This document shows, in pieces, positions 55,129-64,000 of a DNA stretch of 64,000 nt. The DNA is from Symsagittifera roscoffensis (lineage: Eukaryota > Xenacoelomorpha > Acoela > Convolutidae): assembly GCF_963678635.1 (NCBI RefSeq), contig NC_087064.1, positions 34,882,369 to 34,946,368 of the forward strand. Direction: 5' to 3'. The notes beneath the pieces are model-generated. The model ran no database searches. It saw only the letters and a list, made by a program, of their open reading frames with translations, and had not been told where the DNA came from. Made by a program: the position numbers and the translations under genes. Position 1 is the first letter of the stretch. The number at the start of each line of letters is the position of its first letter.

Positions 55129-55340
55129 AATAGTTCAACTGGTTTCAACTGGTCAGAGATAACTGAGCTTCCTATCTCGGTTTAAGGTCGCCGATGGGCG
55201 GGCTACGCGCGCGGCGCCACTTCGCGTCGATAACTGGCTCTATTTTTCGTATAGATTCCTACCCTCTGTAGGCCAGCTCTCAACAAGTTGGCGCGACTGC
55301 GGCGATCGCTATTTTGCTGTTTTCATACCGTCTTAATTTA

Positions 55341-55432
55341 GGCGCAGGGTAAATTGGCGTAGGGTAGATTGGCATAGGGTAATTTGGTACATAGGGTAAA
55401 ATGGCATAGGGTAAAATGGAATAGGGTAAGTT
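55341..55432. repeat. TAGGGTAAATTGGCA array, reverse arm
   Basis: Six or so units such as TAGGGTAGATTGGCA and TAGGGTAAAATGGCA, the reverse complement of the array at 55023. Absent from block copy 2, which is cut just before this point. Confidence 0.8.
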
Positions 55433-57590
55433 GTCCTGCTACCTTTTTTTGTTATGGTCTTCCGGTAAAATGTCGGGTAGCCGTGCATATGGGTTTTGAG
55501 AAAACCAAAAAATGCTTTCAATTTTTGGTTTTGCTATTGATTGATCTAAGGTTTCTAGAACCAATTTTGATAAATAATCGAGTGAGCAAATAGAAATCAC
55601 ACCCGGTATTTTATTCACTGTCCTCTCTTTAACATATTTTGCGAAGCAAGTCATATTTTACCAACTTAGTTCAAAAATGGGATCAAACATAAAATTTCCC
55701 CTCAAATCAATTTAGGGAAAAAAAAAGATTTTTCAAAAAGCAAATTTTAGTGTATCGTAAACTTATTCAAAATTAACCGTATTACTAGAACAAAAATGAA
55801 TTAAAACATTAATTTGTGTAATTAAAAGCATACAAATGCAATCCCGCATAAAAAATAATCCGTCATAATCGATTATACGCAATTTTAATGGATTTTTTCG
55901 AGGGTTTTTTAATGAAATTTACATTTTTTTTTGAAAATTATCTCATTTCCTGTTTACCGCAGGTGCTACGCATTACGTTTCATAAAAATTTACTTTTCAC
56001 ACATTTTTAAATTCATCGCAGTATCATTTTACTGTTTCTTTACCACATTTCACTGTTTCTTTACCACAAACAACCCCCCCCCCCCCCCCCCAGTTTACCC
56101 GCCCCTCTCCCCCATTTTTACATCTCTAATAGATTATAATGGATTATTTTTGTCCTGGGAATCCATTATAATTGGTTAGAATACATGGGCGCTCTGTGTG
56201 AGAAGGCAGTCGTTTCACTTTAAATCATTGATTGATAAAATTATCATCTGCATTTATGAACACTTTTAAGGTTTTGGTTGAAATCTTACGCGAATCCTAA
56301 ATATCTTACAATAAACTGAATATAAACTGAATATATATTTAACTATTCCCTAAGAATGTCGTTTTTCAAGGAATAAATAGTTGCTTTCACCTTGACTGTT
56401 TCACCGATTGTTTTTCTTTTTAGGCACTTTAATTTGGTTTGCGCGATCGCAGTTTATATGAGTAAGTGATATTGTTAAAAGGGTTCGCTGTTCAAGAGAG
56501 GCCAAATATTGGGGTTAGGTTTTGGTCTTAATTTTATTTGTTTTGCGAAAGTATTCTGTTTTTACTTGGCAAATCAGATTTTCTAATTTATATTTATAAA
56601 TAAGTTCACTCATACAATTGTTAAAAAATTCACCGGCTTTTACAATGGTTCACTGTTTCAATTCTTAGCAAATTAAAATATAAACGAAATTTTCTGAGAT
56701 TGATTAAACGTCCCCAGTTTTTTTTCTAAAGTTTTCAATGAGCAAAATTTTGGATCATCTCTACCGCATCTAACATGGAAGCCCTACTGACAAGCATCAA
56801 AATATTTTTTTTTGTGACTAACAGAGTTTTTTTCATCATAGACAATTTGTTTTGCGCAATTTTGATCAGATTTTGATAAAATAGAATATGGCATATCAAT
56901 CGATTTGTTCATATTTCTCCATAATAAAAGTAAATACACTCAATTGTAGCAGTTTGGCAAAAGGCAACTATAAGAAATTTTTTGTTAAAATTAATCATGT
57001 TACAATTATTGATTTTGTAATTTTTTGACGCGAAAACTGTTCTGCATATATTTTCTTTCATTTCAACCAGTATGACTAAAATTTTCCACACTGAATTAGA
57101 CGATGCGCTCAAAACGGCTATAAAGCTTGATGTTTGAGTCCCGTTTAAAATTTTAATATTGATATTATTTCATACGTGAGGTTCAGTTTCTTCTTTCAGT
57201 TCATTTTTTGTTTCAAAAACTATTAAATCTTCTGGCATTGTTTTTTAAAACTATTTTCATAATAATTTGTTTGGCTTTTCATATAACTAGTATCATGCAA
57301 CATTTTAGATTTGTCAGTATTTGAGATCAAAACACAAAACCAAGCATCACTGAATAAAATCATTTTTTAGGATTAGTATTACGCATTATTTGAGATGCCT
57401 CAGTTTTTGACAGATAAAATCGATATTTGGGATTATTATCATGCAACATTTGAGGTGTGTCAGTAATTGAGATCTATTTGTCAGTAAGAGATTTGAGATG
57501 GAACATTTGGGGGAAGACTCGACTGTTGGCAGTAATTGAGGTTAAACTAGCTGGTGACCCACAACTAGTATGAAACGCTCCATATATGTT
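55433..57590. other. Non-coding DNA with poly-C tract
   Basis: No supported gene. A run of 18 C lies at 56074-56091. AATCCATTATAAT / GATTATAATGG motifs like those in the block right flank occur at about 55858-55880 and 56131-56178. Confidence 0.5.
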
Positions 57591-57593
57591 GCT

Positions 57594-57660
57594 GGAATCC
57601 GCAAAAATTGCGGATTCCGCTGATCTATTTGCGGAATCCGCTTGCATTTGCGGATTCGGT
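57594..57660. repeat. GCGGATTCCGC motif array, left part
   Basis: Four copies of GCGGAWTCCGC or its close variants, each nearly self-complementary, within 67 bp. It flanks an R1 copy, with further motifs on the other side at 58250-58340. Confidence 0.7.
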
Positions 57661-57705
57661 TACGAGTACAACAACAGCGGAGTTTTACTATACACAATTT
57701 TTATG

Positions 57706-58136
57706 GTTCCTACTTTCCTAACGAAATGTTGTCCTGAGCTCAAATTTGAAAAGATATTATTTTTCGTAAAACAATTGATTTTTTTTTCGTTAAGTTATGG
57801 GGTCTAAAAATTGCCATTTTGGCCAATATGGGACAATTACCGAGCGATAAATTTCGCGCTATTAACGCGTGAGCGGAGATTTAATCCGTTTTAGAAAGCG
57901 TTCTAAATTAGTAGAAGGAAGCTTATTTGTCAGAATTGATTTGTAACTATTAGCAAAATCTATCACTTTGTACTTTAGATTACGTGGGGAAAATTTTAAC
58001 AAAAAGTCTCGGATTTTAAAAAAATGTCATTTTATTTTTGTTACACTTAATATTTTCAAGTGATTACTGCCTCATAGACCTTAAAAAGCAGCCGGAACAT
58101 TCAGGGCTTCGCCCTAATACGAGCAGTCTTGTTTTG
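57706..58136 (+). repeat. R1 dispersed repeat, diverged copy
   Basis: Starts GTTCCTACTTTCCTAACG and ends GCCGGAACATTCAGGGCTTC and CGAGCAGTCTTGTT. About 100 bp shorter than full-length copies. Confidence 0.75.
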
Positions 58137-58159
58137 TTTTAGTGGATTCACAAACTGTT

Positions 58160-58345
58160 CAAAATTCTGCAAATACTGCTGCAGTTTCCGCAAATCTGCC
58201 TGCTTTTAGATAAACTTTGAGCTATACAATGTTTTAGCTTTTTGTTTGTGGAATCCGAAACGGTGCGGAAGATCAAAGAACAGCTGCAATGTTGCGGATT
58301 CCGCAACAAATCTGATTTTGGCTCGTCGTGGAGTCCGCTTACAAT
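58160..58345. repeat. GCGGATTCCGC motif array, right part
   Basis: Includes TTTCCGCAAATC, GTGGAATCCGAAAC, GGTGCGGAAG, GTTGCGGATTCCGCAAC (8-bp arms around one base) and GAGTCCGC. The end of this stretch is homologous, inverted, to 17885-17945. Confidence 0.65.
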
Positions 58346-58980
58346 TCACAAACGGAAGTTTTTCTTTCTAATTAAACGCAAAGTGCGTGTATTTAAACAA
58401 AATAACCTGAGAATTCAAACCAGTTACAGAGTGCATTCCCATTTAGTCTATCGGGCATTGGCTTTTAGGTTATTGATTTTTAGTTTTTAACATTGATTTT
58501 TAGGTTTTAACAATTTAAAGTTGCCATGATTTCTCTGTCATGAGCCGGCTGAAATTTTCAAGAGCCGTCATTATTTTTTGTTTTAACAATTTAAAGTCAC
58601 CATGATTTCCCAAACCAATATTTTATCAAGCGCAGTAAATGTTTTCTTTTCGATTACAAAACTGTTTTTCCTTGCAGCCCATAGTATAAAATACCTTTAA
58701 AATTTTTATAGTATCAAGCAACTTTAAAATGATTATTCTTTTTTGCTGATTATGACTGGCGTTTATAATAGCTATTTATTTTAGCTAAAGACAGAAAATT
58801 TCCACTTAGTTCATGAAAGTATATAATACAAATAAAATTTTATTGAGTTATTCAATTACCAGTGAAAATCTGTATATCTATCAAAAGGAGGATACGACAG
58901 GAGGAGAGACAAAGGCAGAATTTGAAAACCGACAACAATAACATCACGGTCATAAAGCTAAGTAGTTCATCTTCATGACT
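58346..58980. other. Non-coding DNA
   Basis: No supported gene. A short direct repeat, AACAATTTAAAGTYRCCATG, is present at about 58509 and 58586. Confidence 0.45.
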
Positions 58981-59771
58981 CGTACCCAGGGGATTTTCTG
59001 TGCAAGATCTGAAATTCTTTATTTCTTACATATGTTGATTCTCAGATCTGAAAATCTTTATTTCAGATCTTGATAAGAATTAACAAATTTGTGATCTGGA
59101 ATTTGGATCTGAAATGGAAAATTTCAGATCTGAAATAATCTTGAAAACAAAATTTTAGATCAAAAATCAGATCTGATAAATCCTTTGTTAAATTATATTT
59201 TATGAATTTCGAGAAAATGGAGTTTTTGTTTTTTGATGTTTCTGCAATACACAATTATGTTTAGATTAACTAGTGGTCAGAAAAATTTCTGAATAGTTTA
59301 ACAAACAGTTTTTTTCGAACTAAATTTTTTGTTCAACTTTGTTAAAAAGTTTTCAAAAACTGTTAGAAGACCTGTAACATATTTAATTTTCATGCGCTAC
59401 TTATGCGTTTCCATTGTTTATCTCATGCTTGGGGAAATATACCTCGGCAGTCTCCATTTTGAGACTTGGCTGAGTACCTGCTAGTAGCTAGCAGAAGCTT
59501 AAAAAATCAAAAAATTAGCAAAAATTGAGTCTGAATCATTGATTTTTCAGATCTGAAGTAACCAAGAAAAACTAATGTTCAGATCTGAAATAAATTAGAG
59601 CTGAAATATTTTTTTTCAGATCTGAAATAACCAAGAAACAGAAAATTGAAATAACCAATCGTTTAAGCATCCTAGCGTTCTTTAAACATTTCACAACCTA
59701 TTTCAGATCTAAAATTTAGATTTGAAAAAAAAAATTATTTCAGATCTGTTTTAGAAAATTTACTGGGTACG
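58981..59771. mobile_element. Foldback-like element with TTTCAGATCTGAAA arrays
   Basis: Ends are inverted: CGTACCCAG (58981-58989), followed by GATTTTCT and AGATCTG, mirrored by CAGATCTG, AGAAAATTTA and CTGGGTACG (59763-59771). About ten copies of AGATCTGAAA or the full palindrome TTTCAGATCTGAAA lie in two clusters, 59005-59180 and 59545-59750. The interior (59190-59540) is plain AT-rich DNA with no gene. No convincing target duplication. Confidence 0.65.
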
Positions 59772-60639
59772 TGGATTGATAATTACTTGTTTAGAGCCTG
59801 ATATGAAACAGGAACTTTAAATTGCTTCTAAATTTCAGCATGTTCCTATAATGTTGTAGGCGCTGGCGTCCATCATGCTGGAGGGACGAATGCTTGAAAT
59901 TAGTTTTAGCTGACTTTCAGCCAATCAGAATTGAGTATTTAAAATCCCAGAGTAAATCGCAAAAATCTCAAAGTAAGAAAATATATAATGGCTATTAGCG
60001 TTAATACTGACCGATTAGATAAAAAGCAGATGAGTTTTCAAGACTAAAAAAATCTTATGAATTTGATCTCATAAATCTTGATGTTTATCTGAATAGTATT
60101 CCGGTTTTAACCCAAAATTTGTAATATTTTCGATTATTTTCCACTGGTTTAATACATTTTCTGTTAATATTGACTCCGATTTTATGAAAGACATTCGACC
60201 AATAGGAACGCTTAGCGATTTTGATTGGTTGAAACTTTTCAAGCATTTGGTCCCTCAAGCATGAGAACCCTCCCCGTTGTAGGCAATTGCTTTGATAATA
60301 TAATTGTTTTTTATTCTTGATGAGAGGGAATATGAATAAGAGAATTCTTAATAAAATTGTTTTTCCTACGTTAAAACAACATCAAAATGATCAATTTTCA
60401 GTCAAGTTTACTTTGAAGTTTGTTCAAAAAAATTAAAAATTTCCCCATAAAGCTTTAAAACAGTTTTTCTTAATTCAACGCTACAGTCACAACCAAAAAA
60501 AAAGTTAACATTATTGTTAAAAGTATCGTCTAAAAAATGCAACAAAATCTACTCAGGTAAAAAAAGAACAATTGAATGGTCTCAGTCTGTTTTGTTACTT
60601 AAAAGACCAGAGTTTGCTTTTATAAGTAAAACTTATATA
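59772..60639. other. Non-coding DNA
   Basis: No supported gene or repeat beyond A/T runs. Confidence 0.45.
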
Positions 60640-60877
60640 CTATCGTTTGTTCAGCAGTACAGCCTCTGCGAAACGAGTTCTACCGTTTTTCTTATTTTTC
60701 ATCAGTTTTGTCGGGATTTTTATAGTCGAACCAATTACTTGAATCAATTGGTGTGCGTCGTTAAACGTTTGAGGAATGGCTGAAGAATTTAAAATATCTG
60801 CAAAACTTTGACTGTCGATATTCATACAATCGTCAACGTTAACATTTAAAAATTTCCTTCCGTAGGAAACTATATTT
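60640..60877 (-). CDS. Possible exon or gene fragment, unrecognised
   Basis: Minus-strand frame of about 78 codons ending at TAA 60642-60640, with protein-like composition (FADILNSSAIPQTFNDAHQL then GSTIKIPTKLMKN). An ATG lies at 60825, but the frame is open upstream to ATATAG at about 60872-60877, which could be a splice acceptor. No family recognised and no partner exon found, so it may be chance. Confidence 0.25.
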
Positions 60878-60982
60878 AATCAACCATCTTTCTAAAAGAA
60901 TTATTGTGCTGTGCTGAAAATAAAATCAAAAGTTGAATAGAAATTTATCGACCTTTCGTATTTAATTGAATCGCCGAAAAAG

Positions 60983-61714
60983 TACAGTGCTGATTTAAAT
61001 TATCCGGACAAAACGAACAAAACTTGAATTTTCAAACGCGTTTTTCTCAAATTGGGTTAAGATTAGACAAAAAGTGAAGAGAAAAAAAGTTGCTTAGAAT
61101 TTCATCAAAGTTAATATGTTAGAATTTTTTCTCCGAAATTCTCAACAAAAATTTTACCCAAAAATGGGTCATTTTGGCTTTTTTCAATTAATCAAGAATT
61201 ACGCTGAAACTACTTTGTTAATTGATATGAAAACTATATCACAGGAAGCCTCTTACGCAGCTCAACAAAGTTTAAAAAGGGTTAAATTTCCAAAAATTTG
61301 CGCAAATTGTTTAAAATTTATTTTTAAACAGAGATTCTGGGTTTATAAAGTAAAAATCACATTTATTGACTATCAAGTGAAAATTTTTTCATTTATACTG
61401 GTTTTTGGAGATTTAACCCTTCTTAAACTTTGTTGAGCTGCGTAAGAGGCTTCCTGTGATATAATTTTTATATCAATTAACAAAGTAGTTTCAGCGTAAT
61501 TCTTGATTAATTGAAAAAAGCCAAATTGACCCATTTTTGGGGTAAAATTTTTGTTGAGAATTTCGGAGAAAAAATTGTAACATATTAACTTTGATGAAAT
61601 TCTAAGCAACTTTTGTTCTCTTCACTTTTTGTCTAATCTTAACCCAATTTGAGAAAAACGCGTTTGAAAATTCAAGTTTTGTTCGTTGTCCGGATAATTT
61701 AAATCAGCACTGTA
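60983..61714. mobile_element. Tc1/mariner-like foldback MITE with ~310-bp inverted arms
   Basis: The left arm starts TACAGTGCTGATTTAAATTA (60983). The right arm ends in its complement, TAATTTAAATCAGCACTGTA (about 61695-61714). Arms 60983-61297 and 61402-61714 are near-perfect inverted repeats around a 105-bp AT-rich spacer. TA at both outer ends and CAGTGCTG termini are typical of Tc1/mariner elements, which duplicate TA. No transposase: the frames inside the arms are mirrored shadows. It would be moved by a transposase in trans. Confidence 0.88.
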
Positions 61715-63578
61715 TAAATAGAAATGCAAAATTGAAACGTTTCTAAAGATAGGAAAATTTTTTACACATCAGCCATTTTTCGTGGTCATTTGAATCAAAA
61801 AAAGAAAGAAAGTAGTTTTTTGCTGTTCAAGTTTTTTTGGTTAAATTTTAGTTACTCAAACTGTTGTGGATATGCTCAGCTACTGTATACATCACGATGC
61901 TTTGAAGTATGAAGGGTAATGCGAGGATGATTTAGTAGAGCAGAATGGAGCAGAGACCAAATTTTAATTAAAATTGATAATTTGTTAATTGGTGATATAC
62001 AGAATGAACGACTCGAACAAATTTAAGCAAACGTTTTTTTCTTAGAATTTTTCATCTTCATGTTTTTTGTTGAAAAAATTTTTCAAAACTTTTTTTGATA
62101 CAATATGCCCCCCAGTGTTCAAACTGTCTTAATGACTACAACTCATGTTGTTTTAAGTCAAAATTTTACCGGTAGGTGCCTCAGCAGCTCTCTAACTATT
62201 ATTTTTTACCATATTTCAGGTAGTAAGGTGCAGAAATGCATGTTCCTGCACCATACTAGCTGGCTCAAAAAAAGTGTTTTGCGTCTATCGCAATCAAGAG
62301 TTTGCAATAATATAGTTTTTATGCAGGGCATTTTGACTATCTCAAGGAAAAATTGAGGGGTAAAGCGTGGTAAGACATTGATTTGGATACTTAAAACGGA
62401 TCTGAAAACATTCTCCTTTATGCGAAAAATGATGAATGCTATGGCTGAAATCCCAATTCAATTTAGTTACAAATTCAACGATTTTTTTTGTTAATTTTAG
62501 TTAATTTGTTTCGTTTGTTTTTTCACTTAACTCAGTCAATTTTCATTCAAAAAAATGGTAGTAAATTTACAATAGTGATTTTTTTAATATCGCAAATTTT
62601 ATTCGAAATTTTGTATATTATTTCTTCATCTTTGAGTTTTTTCTTACACTGTTGAGGTCAAATTTTTGTGTGCTCTTTGCACGACAATCGGTTATTTTTT
62701 ACCTTTAAACATCGTTTTGTTCATAAACTGTTCAATAGATCAAATGAAATTGCATATAAAACTGCAATTAAAATATTTTCAATTCAAATACATATGATGC
62801 AGACATAATCAGGTTACAATTAAGCAGAAAATTTATGCTTGATTAGATAGTTGATAAAAACATCAAATTGAAAAACACCATTTCGAAGTTAGTGTAATCG
62901 AGTCAAAGTATTGGCGAAAGCATGCTGGAATGTTGAGACAAAATGATTAAGATCACAAACAAAATTATGGATGAAAATTTTAGATGAGAAAGTGAAATTA
63001 AAGTTAAAGTAGGGTGTCATCAAAATGAGTTTCAGAATGAAAATTAGACAAAACTGCTCGTATATCAGTGCAACGACTGAAGGCTCCGGCCGCCCTTTAT
63101 TCAATATTGAATACTTTTTTGGGAAAAGAAAATATTGAAAATTTATACATTTTGCACAATATCAATAATCAAGAGTAAAAATTTGAGTCGTAACAAAGTA
63201 ATACGCTTACAGGACAATTGGGAAAATCTTCAAAGTGCGCATAAATTAGTCCAGAGCATGGCCAAACTGTCAATTTCTAAACTCCCAAAATTTTGCAAAA
63301 AAATATTGGAGGTATTATATATTTTAATTTGGAGGCATAAAAACTTTTTGTTAAAAACTACTATTTCGATCGACTGAGTAAAAAACCACACCAAGCATAA
63401 AATCACTAAATTCGATTTATGATATTTATTTGTGACTCCAATCATTTTTTATTGGCGTAAATAATGGAATCAGGGTAAGTATATATGCTGAACCAACTCC
63501 CTTGAATAATCAATTTTGAAATTTGCAGTTGCTTAATCTGGTGGCAATTTAACAATCGGAGTTGATTGTGATTTGCAA
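61715..63578. other. Non-coding DNA
   Basis: No supported gene. Frames at 62105-62356 and 62889-63104 lack protein-like composition or family resemblance. Confidence 0.45.
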
Positions 63579-64000
63579 TTGTTCCGACTTTCAAAGGAAG
63601 TAATGAATATATAAGCTCGGGGTGATTTTTCTCGGGGTGATTTTTCTCGGGGTGATTTTTCTCGGGGTGATTTTTCTCAAAAATTTTCCCTCGAGGAGCG
63701 ATCCATGGACCTTCGTGGTCACCGAAGGTGCAAGCTCACCACAAACTTTCCTGACTGAATACTTGCTATGAAACGTTCACAAATAGACTCTTGTGACTAT
63801 ATGAACGCTATGATAATTTGATGCTGAAAGTTTAACACGCATTATTTACGCGTGGCGAGCTATAAAGCAATTGGTCTTTTAATTCCATACACGATTCTTA
63901 ATGTTCTCCGTAAAATTCATAGTTTGTCAACATTTTATTAACCAAAAACTATTCGAGACCAGTTTTTGGACTCTCAAATACTCAGGGCTTTGCTTTAATA
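63579..64000 (+). repeat. R1 dispersed repeat, diverged copy running off the right edge
   Basis: Starts TTGTTCCGACTTTCAAAGG. The window ends in CTCAGGGCTTTGCTTTAATA, which corresponds to the R1 3' stem, so nearly the full copy is inside the window. Confidence 0.6.
63616..63675. repeat. Four tandem units of CTCGGGGTGATTTTT
   Basis: Four perfect 15-bp units. The unit is the R1 segment GCTCGGGGTGGGTTTTT, so this is a local expansion inside R1. Confidence 0.9.

Larger units (their letters stand above)
44611..55335. repeat. Triplicated block, copy 3, internally rearranged
   Basis: 44611-47457 matches copy 1 from 28769 to 31800. 47458-48213 matches copy 1 34691-35448, i.e. right-flank DNA. 48214 onward matches from copy 1 31021 through the right flank, then copy 2 43063-44600. 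Thus the 31021-31800 equivalent is present twice, 756 bp apart. Both internal junctions share only 1-3 bases. Confidence 0.9.

Noticed and set aside
63135-63377. 80-codon plus frame near the right end
   Set aside because: Somewhat protein-like but without homology, context or a good start; opposite frame equally open.
63616-63675. CRISPR array
   Set aside because: Units are contiguous with no spacers, and the window is eukaryotic; the same holds for the other short-motif arrays.

Overview
The window is AT-rich eukaryotic repeat DNA, almost certainly from an invertebrate animal. The basis is a spliceosomal-type intron, Ty3/Gypsy and BEL/Pao LTR retrotransposons, a Tc1/mariner-like foldback element, and a protein-primed family B DNA polymerase of the kind carried by animal virus-like elements. 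I see no ordinary host gene, rRNA or tRNA. The exact taxon cannot be called from this sequence. One 200-base run of N lies at 16079-16278.

Region 1 (1-9826) is a virus-like element entering from the left edge. Five leftward genes (2660 to <1) are packed almost without spacing. They include a probable DEDD-type nuclease (522-1020) and four unrecognised proteins. A divergent spacer (2661-3143) separates them from a rightward gene (3144-3780) ending in a PKKKRK nuclear localisation signal. Next comes a 198-bp tandem duplication with six E2F-like TTTGGCGGG motifs, directly upstream of a large gene (5147-9826). That gene encodes three C2H2 fingers, an endonuclease VII-like zinc module and a family B polymerase with intact polymerase motifs A, B and C, interrupted by a 138-nt GT-AG intron. 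Several genes carry single frame breaks, mostly at homopolymer runs. No capsid, ATPase, protease or integrase is visible; if present they lie left of base 1.

Region 2 (9827-18972) is non-coding. It holds a GGGATC-motif element with a possible 8-bp target duplication, a 476-bp tandem duplication, and copies of a dispersed ~0.5-kb repeat (called R1 here) that recurs across the window.

Region 3 (18973-25184) is a young, nearly complete Ty3/Gypsy element with 216-bp LTRs, 4-bp target duplication ACTG, serine-tRNA-type primer site, gag and pol. Pol is broken by two frame changes and has lost the RNase H glutamate region and one integrase zinc cysteine.

Region 4 (26505-28760) is a decayed BEL/Pao pol relic.

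Region 5 (28769-55335) is a recent triplication of a ~9-kb block. Each block carries a minus-strand Gypsy element that has gag, protease and integrase remnants but no reverse transcriptase or RNase H. Its GAGGT target duplication is still visible. The LTRs of the element differ by roughly 15 percent, whereas the blocks are nearly identical, so an old insertion was duplicated recently. The third block is internally rearranged.

Region 6 (55336-64000) is non-coding. It contains several elements built from arrays of short palindromic motifs (CCCTATGCCAAT, GCGGATTCCGC, TTTCAGATCTGAAA) and a 730-bp Tc1/mariner-like foldback. The repeated theme of short-motif arrays with inverted ends is the least expected pattern in the window.
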